From Pontibacter oryzae (GTDB lineage: Bacteria; Bacteroidota; Bacteroidia; Cytophagales; Hymenobacteraceae): 64,000 bases of DNA. Each line of letters starts with the position of its first letter. The first letter of the stretch is position 1. This document shows positions 16,905 to 26,419 of this stretch, one piece after another. The stretch spans positions 62,001 through 126,000 of the forward strand of contig NZ_QWGE01000004.1 of assembly GCF_003576375.1 (NCBI RefSeq), read 5' to 3'. The notes under the pieces were generated by a model. That model made no database searches. It had not been told where the DNA came from and saw only the letters and a program-made list of their open reading frames with translations. The position numbers and the translations under genes were made by a program.

Positions 16905-18080
16905 TTATTTTTGCAACAACTTGCCCATACTCAATAAGCCCATAACCGGGCCGAAAACCAGAAGTATGAAAACAGCCGGAACAGGCAGTGAAGTGAGCAG
17001 GTAGCCTGTTAACTGTATGCTGATAATGGTAATGGCAAAGCCGATAGAGGTAACCACCGTAAGGGCGGTACCGACCAACTGCGGCGGTGCCGTACGCGCC
17101 GTCAGCGCTGAAAACTGTGGCGAATCTCCGGCCACCACTACACCCCAAAATAAAAGAAAAGGCAGGAGCAGAGAAGGCTCCTGTAAAATCCAGACACTAA
17201 GTATACAGCAAAGCCCTGAGAGCAACAGCTGCACAAAGGCTACCCGGGCACTGCCCCAACGCTGCGAAGCATAGCCGCCACTAACACACCCAATAGCGCC
17301 AGCTGCAATCACCTTAAAGCTACCAATTGATAGCTGCCCCTGCTGCCACTCCGGGTAAGCGTAAGCAAGTATAAATGGCACGAAGGCCCACAGCGTATAC
17401 AATTCCCACATATGCCCAAAGTACCCGAAAGCCGCCGCCCTGAACTCCCGTACCCTAAATACCTGCAGCATGTTGCTTACCTTAAAGCCTGCTCCCTTTG
17501 CTAAGTATGGGCCGTCCGGAACGAGCAGGTACATGAGCAAGCCGCCTGCAGCCGAAAGCGTACTTATAGCCAGTAGCATACTTTGCCAGGGCAGCGCTGC
17601 ACCCAAGCCGCGTAGCAAATGCGGAAAAGCTGTACCTAATACCAAAGCCCCCACCAAATACCCGATAGCCTTGCCCAGGTTGCCGCTATACCAACTGGCC
17701 GCTATCTTCATGCCTACCGGGTAAATTCCTGCCAGCAAAAAACCTGTAAGGCCACGCAAAAGCAACACACCGGCTATACTTGTGGCAGATACCAGAATCA
17801 GGGCATTGGCAAGGGCACCTAGCAGCGCGCACAGCAAAAAAAGAAGCCGTGGCGATACCCTATCGGCTAGCGAGAAAAAGGCAAAACAGAGCGTGCCAAG
17901 TATAAACCCGAACTGCACTGCTGAAGTAAGCAAGCCAAGCGCGCCCTGCTGCAAACCCAGCGATGCCTGCAGCTCCGGCAGCACGGCATTGCCGGCAAAC
18001 CAAAGCGAGGTGCCCGCAAACTGCGAGAACACAATGGTTGGCAAGATGCGCGCAGGCGCAAGTACGGCTGTCTGTGTCAT
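16905..18080 (-). CDS. MFS transporter
   Basis: A 391-residue major facilitator superfamily carrier of the inner membrane. Roughly twelve hydrophobic spans are visible, including QFAGTSLWFAGNAVLPELQ, LLRGLTGFLLAGIYPVGMK and VGTALTVVTSIGFAITIIS. The loop motif between spans 2 and 3 (FSLADRVSPRLLF) is a relaxed form of the MFS G-x-L-aD-r-x-G-r-k-x-x-l signature. The pattern resembles nitrate/cyanate or general metabolite carriers, but no substrate can be assigned. It is flanked by a terminator and a short repeat, with no partner gene. Confidence 0.88.
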   Translation of the reverse strand: MTQTAVLAPARILPTIVFSQFAGTSLWFAGNAVLPELQASLGLQQGALGLLTSAVQFGFILGTLCFAFFSLADRVSPRLLFLLCALLGALANALILVSATSIAGVLLLRGLTGFLLAGIYPVGMKIAASWYSGNLGKAIGYLVGALVLGTAFPHLLRGLGAALPWQSMLLAISTLSAAGGLLMYLLVPDGPYLAKGAGFKVSNMLQVFRVREFRAAAFGYFGHMWELYTLWAFVPFILAYAYPEWQQGQLSIGSFKVIAAGAIGCVSGGYASQRWGSARVAFVQLLLSGLCCILSVWILQEPSLLLPFLLFWGVVVAGDSPQFSALTARTAPPQLVGTALTVVTSIGFAITIISIQLTGYLLTSLPVPAVFILLVFGPVMGLLSMGKLLQK

Positions 18081-18177
18081 AAGCGGGGAGGTCTAGGATC
18101 AGGCGTTAAAGTTACATTCCTTTTGCGTATCTGGAAGTGTAAGGTGAGCCTATGCATGCCGTATTGAAAGTATAACT

Positions 18178-18210
18178 TTCTAACCTCCAAACTTTTTAAC
18201 CTTCTAACTT
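18178..18210. repeat. Short intergenic repeat related to 8290-8340
   Basis: The stretch is the reverse complement of the GGTTAGAAGG-type units at 8290-8340 and shares the exact 13-mer (18198-18210). It touches the stop codon of the hydrolase gene. Confidence 0.5.
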
Positions 18211-18982
18211 ACCCAAAGATCGTTTCGGCAAATTTCTCGATGGCTTTGCGGGTTTCGTAGGTGCGCTCGAACATGCCCATGTGGCCGGTTTTCTCCAGGA
18301 AGTATACCATGCTGTTGCCGGGTAGGTGGCATTGCTCCAACGCTTTTTCAAGTGGCACGGCACCGTCATCTTTCCCGAAAATGAACAGCACCGGGAACTT
18401 GGCTTTGCGCAGCACATCAGTACGGTCGGGGCGGTCGCGCATGGCGGCCAGGGCACCGGTTACGCTTTCCTGCGGAGTGGCGCGGCCAATCTCTTTCATG
18501 AGCTCAATTTCCTGCTTCAGCCAGTCGCGGTTTTCTTTGTAGAAAAGCGGCTCTACAAACGGGTTTATAAAATTGATGACGCCGTGGCGCTCCACGTAAT
18601 CGATACTTTTGCTTCGGTTTTCCCTCTTCTCGTCGGTATCGGGCAGGGCAGAGGAGTGGAACAGGCAAAGGCCTTGCAGCATACTTCCATACTTTGCGGA
18701 AAAGGCCATACTTACATAGCCGCCCATGGAGTGGCCCACTAAAATGCACCGGTGCACACGCAGCTCCTCCAGCTTGTGTTTCACGTAATCAGCCATGCTT
18801 TCTATGCTGTAGTTGCTGATGCCTTCGATGTTCTCGCCGAAGCCCGGCAAATCCAGGGCAATAATGCGAAATTTCTGTTGCAGTGGCTTAGTAAACTCTG
18901 CCCATACGTGCTTGCTCTCGCAGAAGCCATGCAGGAAAACCAATGTGTCGCCGGAGCCGTGGTCGGAGTAAGTGTTTTGCAT
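18209..18982 (-). CDS. Alpha/beta hydrolase
   Basis: A 257-residue soluble alpha/beta-hydrolase. The oxyanion region is LVFLHGFCES, the nucleophile elbow is GHSMGG (Ser near residue 95), the acid is probably in FGKDDGAVP and the catalytic His is in KTGHMGMFE near 240. There is no signal peptide, so it is cytoplasmic. The family includes esterases, haloperoxidase-like and MhpC-type C-C hydrolases; the substrate is unknown. It is monocistronic, ending in the repeat at 18178. Confidence 0.92.
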   Translation of the reverse strand: MQNTYSDHGSGDTLVFLHGFCESKHVWAEFTKPLQQKFRIIALDLPGFGENIEGISNYSIESMADYVKHKLEELRVHRCILVGHSMGGYVSMAFSAKYGSMLQGLCLFHSSALPDTDEKRENRSKSIDYVERHGVINFINPFVEPLFYKENRDWLKQEIELMKEIGRATPQESVTGALAAMRDRPDRTDVLRKAKFPVLFIFGKDDGAVPLEKALEQCHLPGNSMVYFLEKTGHMGMFERTYETRKAIEKFAETIFG

Positions 18983-19168
18983 ATGTCTGAATCAGGATTT
19001 GTTGCTGCGTTACGCATATCTGCAGGGATAGGTCGTGGCCTGCCCAATTGTGCGCTTGCAACCTGTGCTGTTGTAAATTTATACTTTGAACGAGTTACTG
19101 CAAAGTATAGCTGCCTGCACAAACGTAATCCTGTCAATTTTAAAATCCTGATTCAGACAAAAAACAAA

Positions 19169-19199
19169 AGGCCCCGCAAGTTTAATATCTGCGGGGCCT
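19169..19199 (-). terminator. dxs terminator
   Basis: A 10-bp GC-rich stem (aggccccgca with tgcggggcct) with an A-rich left flank (T-rich on the minus strand), 26 bases past the dxs stop. Confidence 0.82.
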
Positions 19200-19225
19200 C
19201 TTTCTAATATCTAGCGTCTAATAAA

Positions 19226-21142
19226 TTATACTTTCACAGTTGCGCCAACCAGTTCGCGCACGGCGTTTTCGATATCCTGCGGAGCGAAGCCTGCCTCGTG
19301 CTGCAGCTGCAGCTGGGAGCCGTGCTCAAAAATTGCATCCGGAATACCAAGGCGCTTCACCTGAGCCGTATAGCCGTTATCGACCATAAACTCCAGCACT
19401 GCGCTTCCGAAACCGCCCTGCAGGCAGCCATCTTCCACGGTAATCACTTTATCATACTTCGCAAAGATGTGGTGCAGCAACTCGGCATCCAGTGGCTTGG
19501 CGTAACGCATATCGTAATGGCCAGGCGTAATACCATCCTGCTCTAGCTTCTGGCAGATATCTACTGCGTAGTTGCCCACATGGCCGAAGGTAAGTATGGC
19601 AAGCTCTTCGCCTTCTTGTATGGTGCGGCCTTTGCCTACCTGCTGAAGCTCCAGGGGCGTGCGCCACTGCGGCATAACGCCCTCTCCGCGCGGGTAGCGT
19701 ATCGTAAACGGACCCATATCCTCCTGCGAGGCGGTATACATCATGTTGCGCAGCTCCTGCTCATCCATAGGGGCGGCTACCACCATGTTCGGGATGCAAC
19801 GCATGTAAGCAATATCGTAAGCGCCGTGGTGGGTTGGGCCATCGGCCCCGGCAAAACCGGCTCTATCCAGGCAGAAAACCACGTTCAGGTTTTGGAGGCA
19901 TACATCGTGCAGCACCTGGTCGTAGGCGCGCTGCATAAACGTGCTGTAAATGTTGCAGAAAGGCACCAAGCCCTGCGTGGCCAAACCAGCTGAGAACGTA
20001 ACGGCATGCTGTTCGGCAATGCCCACGTCAAAGGCGCGGTCGGGCATGGCTTTCATCATGATGTTGAGCGAGCAGCCGGAAGGCATGGCAGGCGTTACGC
20101 CCATGATCTTCGGGTTTTGCTCGGCCAGCTCCACAATAGTATGGCCAAACACATCCTGGTACTTTGGTGGCTGCGGCTTGTCCGGAACAGTTTTGTAGAT
20201 CTCGCCGGTAATTTTATCGAACAGGCCTGGCGCGTGCCATTTGGTCTGGTCTTTCTCGGCGAGGGCAAAGCCTTTGCCTTTGGTGGTTAGGCAGTGCAGA
20301 ATCTTCGGACCCGGAATATGCTTCAGGTCTTCCATCACCGAAACCAGGTGGTTTACATCGTGGCCATCTATCGGGCCGAAGTAGCGGAAGTTAAGGCCCT
20401 CAAACAGGTTGCTCTGCTTCAGGATGGCTGCTTTTACGCCACCCTCAATTTTGGAAACAATGGTGCGGGCATCCGGGCCAAACTTACTAATCTTGCCAAG
20501 TATCTTCCAAACCTCATCGCGCATCTTGTTATAGGTGCGGGAGGTGGTGATGTCTGTTAAATATTCTTTGAGCGCGCCCACATTCGGGTCGATGCTCATG
20601 CAGTTGTCGTTGAGGACTACGAGCAGATTGGCATTGGCTACGCCACCGTGGTTCAGGGCCTCGAAGGCCATACCGCCGGTCATGGCGCCGTCACCGATCA
20701 CGGCAATGTGCTGGCGCTGCTCCTCGCCTTTATACTTAGAGGCAACCGCCATACCCAGCGCCGCCGAAATAGAGGTACTGGAGTGGCCTACGCCAAAGGT
20801 ATCGTACTCGCTTTCCTTGCGTTTCGGGAACCCGGAGATACCGCCATACTTGCGGTTGGTATGAAACACATCGCGGCGGCCCGTCAGTATTTTGTGGCCG
20901 TAAGCCTGGTGGCCCACATCCCACACCAACTGGTCGTAAGGCGTGTTAAACACATAATGTAGCGCTGTAGTAAGCTCCACCACGCCGAGGCTTGCGCCAA
21001 AATGGCCGCCGTGAATCGAAACAACATCGATGATATACTGCCTGAGTTCCTGGCTCACTTGCAGCAATTGCTCCGGTTTTAACTGGCGCAGGTCGGCAGG
21101 CGAGTTGATGGAGGCAAGCAGCTCTCCGGGTTTGATAATCAT
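19226..21142 (-). CDS. dxs: 1-deoxy-D-xylulose-5-phosphate synthase
   Basis: The thiamine-diphosphate enzyme that joins pyruvate and glyceraldehyde 3-phosphate, the first step of the MEP isoprenoid pathway. The start is taken at the ATG at 21140-21142 (MIIKPGELLASINSPADLRQ), giving 638 residues, the normal length; a longer frame to 21211 adds 23 unlikely residues. Visible motifs are the catalytic-His region SIHGGHFGASLG, the ThDP site VIGDGAMTGGMAFEALNHGG with DNCMSI, and the transketolase pyrimidine-domain motifs VGIAEQHAVTFSAGLA and DRAGFAGADGPTHHGAYD. It is divergent from scpA across 368 bases that carry the scpA promoter candidate and otherwise nothing recognised (no TPP riboswitch was seen). 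Confidence 0.97.
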   Translation of the reverse strand: MIIKPGELLASINSPADLRQLKPEQLLQVSQELRQYIIDVVSIHGGHFGASLGVVELTTALHYVFNTPYDQLVWDVGHQAYGHKILTGRRDVFHTNRKYGGISGFPKRKESEYDTFGVGHSSTSISAALGMAVASKYKGEEQRQHIAVIGDGAMTGGMAFEALNHGGVANANLLVVLNDNCMSIDPNVGALKEYLTDITTSRTYNKMRDEVWKILGKISKFGPDARTIVSKIEGGVKAAILKQSNLFEGLNFRYFGPIDGHDVNHLVSVMEDLKHIPGPKILHCLTTKGKGFALAEKDQTKWHAPGLFDKITGEIYKTVPDKPQPPKYQDVFGHTIVELAEQNPKIMGVTPAMPSGCSLNIMMKAMPDRAFDVGIAEQHAVTFSAGLATQGLVPFCNIYSTFMQRAYDQVLHDVCLQNLNVVFCLDRAGFAGADGPTHHGAYDIAYMRCIPNMVVAAPMDEQELRNMMYTASQEDMGPFTIRYPRGEGVMPQWRTPLELQQVGKGRTIQEGEELAILTFGHVGNYAVDICQKLEQDGITPGHYDMRYAKPLDAELLHHIFAKYDKVITVEDGCLQGGFGSAVLEFMVDNGYTAQVKRLGIPDAIFEHGSQLQLQHEAGFAPQDIENAVRELVGATVKV

Positions 21143-21461
21143 AGAATTGTCTTTATAGACCTCTAACAAAAAAATCTGGCTAAAGTTTGCAAAGGGCACT
21201 ATTCGAGCCAAATCGTAAAGTTAATAAATTATGCAACACAAGCAGCCACTTTAACCAGCGAAGCCATGGCAGAATCTTGTGCCTATAGTATATGAAAAAA
21301 TATATATAACCCGTTCGTTGTCTGCTAAGGCCTTAATCGGCGGAGCCCCGGCAGGTGTGTTCAGGGTTATACCTGTCTCTTTAAAAATGGTTATGAACTA
21401 TGGCGGCCGTGGTTTAGGTTGATGCAGTAGGGCGGGCATGTTTCAATCCGCTGAAATTGTT

Positions 21462-21469
21462 TATTTTTG
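21462..21469 (+). promoter_or_regulatory. Putative -7 box of the scpA promoter
   Basis: TATTTTTG fits TAnnTTTG and lies about 41 bases before the GTG start of scpA. No clear -33 element. The remaining spacer 21143-21461 shows no gene or structured RNA that I recognise. Confidence 0.4.
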
Positions 21470-21510
21470 CCACCTGCGCAGCTACACGCGCCTAAAAATG
21501 AGTTGATAAG

Positions 21511-22284
21511 GTGAGTTTCGAGATAAGATTACCATTGTTTGAGGGTCCGTTTGACCTGTTGCTTTTCTTTATTGAGCGCGATGAGCTTGACATACACGAC
21601 ATTCCGATCTTCCAGATTACGAACGAGTTTGTGGGCTACCTACAGGAGCTGGAGCAGCTGAACATAGAGGTGGCCAGCGATTTTATACTTACCGCCGCCA
21701 CCCTGATGCGCATAAAGGCGAAAATGCTGCTGCCCCGTGTGGAGAAAGACGAGGACGGCAACGAAATTGACCCGCGCGAGGAGCTGGTGCAGCACCTGCT
21801 GGAGTATAAAAAGTATAAAAGCGCTGTGCCCGACCTATCAGAGATGGAGGATCAGCGCATGGCCCAGGAGAGCCGGGGTAACATACATCACGAGCTGCAG
21901 CAGATAGCCAATGCCAACCACTTCGAGTATGAGCTGCAGGACCTAAGCCTGTACAAAATTATGCGGGTGTTTGAAAAGGTGATGGCGCGCTACACAGAAG
22001 AGCAGAACCGCCCAAAGCATACCGTTATACAATACGCTTATACTATAGATGAGCAGCGAGATATTATCCTGAGCATGGTGCAGCAGCGTAACCGGCTGGC
22101 GTTCTCCAAACTGATAGAGGAGTTCCCGGACAAGATCGGCATGATCTTCAACTTCTTGGCTATCCTGGATATGCTGCAGCTTAACCTGATAGGCGTAGAG
22201 GTAGGCGATGGCTTTAATGATTTCATTATTACGGAGGCTGAAGGGCAAGCTGCCCAGGTAACGCAACTGCTGGTTCAGGAGTAG
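21511..22284 (+). CDS. scpA: Segregation and condensation protein A
   Basis: A 257-residue ScpA, the kleisin subunit that bridges the SMC dimer and, with ScpB, condenses and segregates the chromosome. The N-terminal signature is clear (IRLPLFEGPFDLLLFFIERD, ELDIHDIPIFQITNEF, FILTAATLMRIKAKMLLP), the middle is acidic and helical, and the C-terminal winged-helix part (FNFLAILDMLQLNLIGVE) is present. The start codon is GTG; it gives the standard N-terminus. scpB is not adjacent. The flippase-like gene follows after 135 bases. Confidence 0.95.
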   Translation: MSFEIRLPLFEGPFDLLLFFIERDELDIHDIPIFQITNEFVGYLQELEQLNIEVASDFILTAATLMRIKAKMLLPRVEKDEDGNEIDPREELVQHLLEYKKYKSAVPDLSEMEDQRMAQESRGNIHHELQQIANANHFEYELQDLSLYKIMRVFEKVMARYTEEQNRPKHTVIQYAYTIDEQRDIILSMVQQRNRLAFSKLIEEFPDKIGMIFNFLAILDMLQLNLIGVEVGDGFNDFIITEAEGQAAQVTQLLVQE

Positions 22285-22419
22285 GCAGTACGGGATATGA
22301 GTGCAATTTTTTTCAACGTTTAGGCTTAGTTCCCGAATAGTAATAGCTTTACGCGTCTGCCGCAAGAGGGCTGAGGAGCCATAGCAGAAGGAGGAGCAGA
22401 CAAACCGTGACCACCTTAC

Positions 22420-23496
22420 ATGGATCAGAACAAGAAAACTATACTTAAAAGCTTTAGCCCCATAAAAGTGCTGATACCAGTACTGTTGGGCTTGGGCGCC
22501 ACCGCCTGGATTTTTATTAAGGATGACAGGGTAAACGAGCTGAAAGGAATTGCCCAGGCCAATGTATGGTGGCTGATGGCTGCGCTGGTCGTGCTGGTTA
22601 TCCGGGATGCAGGTTACATGTACCGTATCCGGTCGCTTACCGATAAATACCTGACTTGGCGTAACTCCGTGGATGTGATTATGCTTTGGGAGTTTGCCTC
22701 GGCCATTACGCCTTCCGTGGTGGGAGGCACCACCATAGCCACCATCATACTTAACAAAGAGGGTATTCCGTTGGGCAAGTCACTGGCTTACGTTATGCTG
22801 ACGGCCGTGCTGGACAACATGTTCTTTATTGTGGCCGCACCCATTGCCCTGCTGCTAACGCAAGGGCAGGTATTCCCGACCTTTAACCTGGACCCGGCCG
22901 ACATGGCCAAGCTGCAATCTGCTTTTTACATTAGCTATGGGCTAATTGCCGTGTATACCTTCGTGATGATTTATGCGCTGTTTGTACGCCCCCGTGCATT
23001 TAAATGGCTCTTGTTAAAGGCTACTTCACTTGGTTTTCTGCGCAAGTGGCGTGTACAGGCGTTCCAGCATGGCAACGAGATTATCTGGGCATCGGAGCAG
23101 TTAAAAGGCAAAGACTTTAATTACTGGGCCCGCGCCATCATCTCTACCGTGTTTGTGTGGAGCGCACGCTATTTTCTGCTAAACTGCCTTATTGCTGCCT
23201 TCGTGGAAGTAGGTTTTGCGGAACATCTGCTCATCCTGTCGCGGAACCTCATTTTCTGGATCGTGATGCTGATTGCCATTACACCGGGCGGTGCGGGAAT
23301 TGTAGAAATGGCTTTCCCGAGTTTCTTTGGCTTGTTTTTGGGGCCGTTCAGCGGCATTGTGGTGGTGCTGTACCGATTGATCACATACTACCCATACCTG
23401 ATACTAGGCTCCATTTTCCTGCCGCGCTGGATTGCCAAAGTTTTTGGCCGGCAACACAAAGAACAGGAAGAGCTGGCTTCCAGGTATAAAAACTAA
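22420..23496 (+). CDS. Flippase-like integral membrane protein (UPF0104/LPG-synthase TM family)
   Basis: A 358-residue inner-membrane protein of the lysylphosphatidylglycerol synthase transmembrane family, often annotated flippase-like. About eight hydrophobic spans are seen; the family signatures are WEFASAITPSVVGGT near residue 90 and TPGGAGIVEMAFPSFFGLF near 290. It lacks the cytoplasmic aminoacyl-transferase domain of MprF, so it is not an LPG synthase; a lipid or lipid-linked transport role is inferred only. It lies downstream of scpA and upstream of a small lipoprotein, in the same direction. Confidence 0.88.
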   Translation: MDQNKKTILKSFSPIKVLIPVLLGLGATAWIFIKDDRVNELKGIAQANVWWLMAALVVLVIRDAGYMYRIRSLTDKYLTWRNSVDVIMLWEFASAITPSVVGGTTIATIILNKEGIPLGKSLAYVMLTAVLDNMFFIVAAPIALLLTQGQVFPTFNLDPADMAKLQSAFYISYGLIAVYTFVMIYALFVRPRAFKWLLLKATSLGFLRKWRVQAFQHGNEIIWASEQLKGKDFNYWARAIISTVFVWSARYFLLNCLIAAFVEVGFAEHLLILSRNLIFWIVMLIAITPGGAGIVEMAFPSFFGLFLGPFSGIVVVLYRLITYYPYLILGSIFLPRWIAKVFGRQHKEQEELASRYKN

Positions 23497-23575
23497 AACC
23501 AAAGTATGGCTGGCGTTTAGGGTTATTAGTTATCACCAGAAAGTATACCTTACACCAAGTATATAAAACACCTCG

Positions 23576-24088
23576 ATGAAACATTACATTTGGCCTATAG
23601 TAGCCCTGCTGTGGCTTGCAAGCTGCTCGGGCAGCAACAGCAACCTGAACGAAAAACTCATGAAAGTCGTGACCGAAGGCGAGCCCGGAGCAGAAGGATA
23701 TAAAACGATACAGATGGCGGATCTTACCGATTTCGATTGGGATACGATGTACTACTTCCAGCCCAACGAGGACAGCGAGGCCATTAGCGAGACGCTCGGT
23801 TTTAAGTGGGAAGGCTCTGTAGTGCCCGATAACCACCGCCGTCTGCTGTTTGTGAAAGGCCAGGAAGTTGTGTCGTATGTAGACTATTTCTATACCGATT
23901 TCCCGTTATTCGTTTACGGTTGCGAAAGCGATAAATGGGTATACCCTAAGAGCCGTACCAACTTTGCCAGCTTTAAGTATTGCGATGGCGAAACCGAAAT
24001 CTACACATTTATACCTGTAGCCTGCATCGAGAACTTCAGGGAGCTGATGGATAGCAAGTGCCCTGAGAAAAAGGACAACCCAGTTTAA
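23576..24088 (+). CDS. Small lipoprotein of unknown function
   Basis: A 170-residue lipoprotein with lipobox LLWLASC near residue 18. The mature part has repeating aromatic strands (TDFDWDTMYYFQPNEDSEAI, YVDYFYTDFPLFVYGCESDK) and contains extra cysteines at about 122, 140, 156 and 166 that could form disulfides in the periplasm. I do not recognise a family. It is 79 bases after the flippase-like gene and ends in a terminator, so the two may be co-transcribed. Confidence 0.75.
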   Translation: MKHYIWPIVALLWLASCSGSNSNLNEKLMKVVTEGEPGAEGYKTIQMADLTDFDWDTMYYFQPNEDSEAISETLGFKWEGSVVPDNHRRLLFVKGQEVVSYVDYFYTDFPLFVYGCESDKWVYPKSRTNFASFKYCDGETEIYTFIPVACIENFRELMDSKCPEKKDNPV

Positions 24089-24094
24089 AATGAC

Positions 24095-24120
24095 AGCCGG
24101 TTTATAGCCGGCTTTTTTGT
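24095..24120 (+). terminator. Terminator of the small lipoprotein gene
   Basis: A short GC stem (agccgg with ccggct) and loop followed by six T residues, right after the stop at 24088. Confidence 0.75.
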
Positions 24121-24205
24121 TTTAACGTGGTTGCCATGCATGTATAATTCTGGCGTAAGCGTCCATTTATACTGTGCCGGTATAAATTTTCAGAAGACGT
24201 AAAGT

Positions 24206-24262
24206 GCAAACTGAAAGCTTGGCCCAAGTGTAGCCACAAGTTGAAAGCTTGCGTCAGGTGTG
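24206..24262. repeat. Tandem imperfect 30-bp repeat
   Basis: Two related units, ctgaaagcttggcccaagtg (24211) and ttgaaagcttgcgtcaggtg (24241), lie 30 bases apart. Each contains a tgaaagcttg core that is partly palindromic. They lie before the small membrane protein gene and may be part of a dispersed repeat family. Confidence 0.4.
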
Positions 24263-24304
24263 CAATGAGTAAAAACTCCGAAGCTATTTTGTTACTTTTG
24301 GGCT

Positions 24305-24727
24305 ATGGCGAAAGCGGTGATTATATTATTTGTAGTAAGTGGGGTGCTGTATTTTCTGTTTTATCCTTTCCTGAAAAACAGGGTAAACCGAAAAAAGACA
24401 CTTCGTTGGTTTCTGATAGTATATGGCGCGGCCCTTTTGTTTTCCACCATCAGCTATTACTTCTCGGAGGAAAAGCCACCAGAGTCTTTCTTGCAGGGCG
24501 TGGAACTTGTTAAGCAGCAGCCTCAGCTCACTTCTAAAATAGGCCAGTTTAAGCAGGTGGTATACAACAACGAAGATCTCCCTAGACCAAGCGATAATCC
24601 TGCTATCCTAAAGTTTACGCTGCAGGGCACCAGCGGCGCAGTGCAGGTGGAGGCCAAAGTAGCAAAAGGCAGCCGTGGTGGCTGGTACCTCACAGAAACT
24701 GCTGAAGTCAGCCCATTATATAATTAG
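24305..24727 (+). CDS. Small membrane-anchored protein, possibly Coa1-like
   Basis: A 140-residue protein with two hydrophobic segments at about 4-24 (AVIILFVVSGVLYFLFYPFL) and 36-52 (WFLIVYGAALLFSTISYYF), then a soluble domain of about 85 residues. The end of that domain (ILKFTLQGTSGAVQVEAKVA, SRGGWYLTETAEV) has the strand pattern of the cytochrome-oxidase assembly factor Coa1/Tim21-like fold; this is a weak resemblance, not a firm call. A TACTTTTG box at 24293-24300 sits only four bases before the ATG, so any transcript from it would be leaderless. No partner gene. Confidence 0.6.
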   Translation: MAKAVIILFVVSGVLYFLFYPFLKNRVNRKKTLRWFLIVYGAALLFSTISYYFSEEKPPESFLQGVELVKQQPQLTSKIGQFKQVVYNNEDLPRPSDNPAILKFTLQGTSGAVQVEAKVAKGSRGGWYLTETAEVSPLYN

Positions 24728-24800
24728 CACCTGCTATAGGTTTTCTCTTGCAGATGGATACTGGTCAAGCCCTGATCCTTCAGATAGCGGCATAGGTAAG

Positions 24801-25097
<297 letters not shown>

Positions 25098-25145
25098 TTA
25101 TTGAAGTATAGCGTCCTAACCCTAATTTCCCGCCAATAAAAAAAC

Positions 25146-25164
25146 GGGGACTGAAAAAGTCCCC
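25146..25164 (-). terminator. Probable asd terminator
   Basis: A 7-bp stem (ggggact with agtcccc) with an A tract on its left that is a T tract on the minus strand, 85 bases beyond the asd stop. Confidence 0.6.
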
Positions 25165-25248
25165 ATCAGTAGCCTTTAGGCTAGAAAGCCAAGAAGAGTA
25201 TTTTATAATAGTCTAGCGTCTAATAGCTAGCATCTAGCATCTGAAAAA

Positions 25249-26238
25249 CTACACCAGGCTGTGCTTCACTAGGTACTCGGCAATTTGCACGGCATTGGTA
25301 GCGGCTCCTTTGCGCAGGTTATCTGCCACAATCCACATGTTCAGGGTGCGCGGTTGAGTTTCGTCTAAACGTATGCGGCCAACCAAAACTTCGTCCTTGC
25401 CGTGAGCATCCTTCGGCATCGGGTATTGCAGGTTCTTCACGTCATCAACCACTAGCACGCCTTCCGTCTGGTTAAGGATACGGTATACTTCGTCCAGGGT
25501 AAAGTCTTTCTCAAACTCCACGTTCACCGACTCCGAGTGGCCGCCCATCACCGGTATGCGCACCGCTGTGGCTGTTACCCGGATAGAGTCGTCGCCCATG
25601 ATCTTCTTGGTTTCCAGGATCATCTTCATCTCCTCTTTAGTGTAGCCATTGTCCTGGAACACATCGATGTGCGGCAGCACGTTCAGGTCGATCGGGTAAG
25701 GGTAAGCCATGTCGCCCTCCTTGCCGGAACGCTCGTTCATAAGTTGGTCCACAGCATTTTTACCTGTACCCGTTACCGATTGGTAGGTGCTCACCACAAT
25801 GCGCTTCATCTGTAATTCTTCGTGCAGCTTGTTCAGGGCCACCACCATTTGAATGGTAGAGCAGTTCGGGTTGGCAATAATCTTGTCCTCCTTCGTCAGT
25901 TCTTTCGCGTTAATCTCGGGCACCACCAGCTTTTTGCTAGGGTCCATGCGCCAGGCTGAGGAGTTGTCTATCACCACCGTGCCTACTTCGGCAAACTTGG
26001 GCGCCCATTCCGTAGAGGTGCTGCCGCCCGCCGAGAAGATCGCAATTTGCGGGGCAGCCGCAATCGCGTCCTGCATCCCGATAACCTTTATCTGTTTACC
26101 CTTAAACGCCATCTGTTTACCAACAGACCGCTCTGAAGCAACCAACAATAGTTCTGTCACCGGGAAGTCGCGCTCCGCCAGCACTTTCAAAATCTCGCCG
26201 CCTACCAATCCGGTGGCGCCTACAACTGCTACTTTCAT
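25249..26238 (-). CDS. asd: Aspartate-semialdehyde dehydrogenase
   Basis: A 329-residue aspartate-semialdehyde dehydrogenase, which reduces aspartyl phosphate with NADPH at the branch point to lysine, threonine, methionine and diaminopimelate. The dinucleotide-binding motif is GATGLVGG (7-14), the acylated Cys-126 is in NPNCSTIQ, and the catalytic His-234 is in GGHSESVNVE. The length and order are normal. It is monocistronic; the short spacer after it contains a terminator and a small repeat (ctagcgtctaata) that also occurs at 19211. Confidence 0.97.
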   Translation of the reverse strand: MKVAVVGATGLVGGEILKVLAERDFPVTELLLVASERSVGKQMAFKGKQIKVIGMQDAIAAAPQIAIFSAGGSTSTEWAPKFAEVGTVVIDNSSAWRMDPSKKLVVPEINAKELTKEDKIIANPNCSTIQMVVALNKLHEELQMKRIVVSTYQSVTGTGKNAVDQLMNERSGKEGDMAYPYPIDLNVLPHIDVFQDNGYTKEEMKMILETKKIMGDDSIRVTATAVRIPVMGGHSESVNVEFEKDFTLDEVYRILNQTEGVLVVDDVKNLQYPMPKDAHGKDEVLVGRIRLDETQPRTLNMWIVADNLRKGAATNAVQIAEYLVKHSLV

Positions 26239-26419
26239 TTAAGGGTTTATTTTAATTGTTTAATGGCTGATTGTTAGCTTCTTATTTGCCGGCTCTAGTT
26301 TAGGATATGTACAGGGTTCACTCATTCGCCCAATCATCCATTCACTCGCCCCAAGTGCTTAACCAACCACACCAGCTATCGTAAAAGTTCTATATTTAGT
26401 ACAAAGGTTGCCAAAAAGT

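Noticed and set aside
21143..21510. Possible TPP riboswitch before the ThDP enzyme gene dxs
   Set aside because: None of the conserved thi-box segments were found on the minus strand.
24241..24513. A 90-codon frame with an early ATG-like start
   Set aside because: It overlaps the membrane-protein gene at 24305 in another frame; the latter has better hydrophobic segments and a clean stop.
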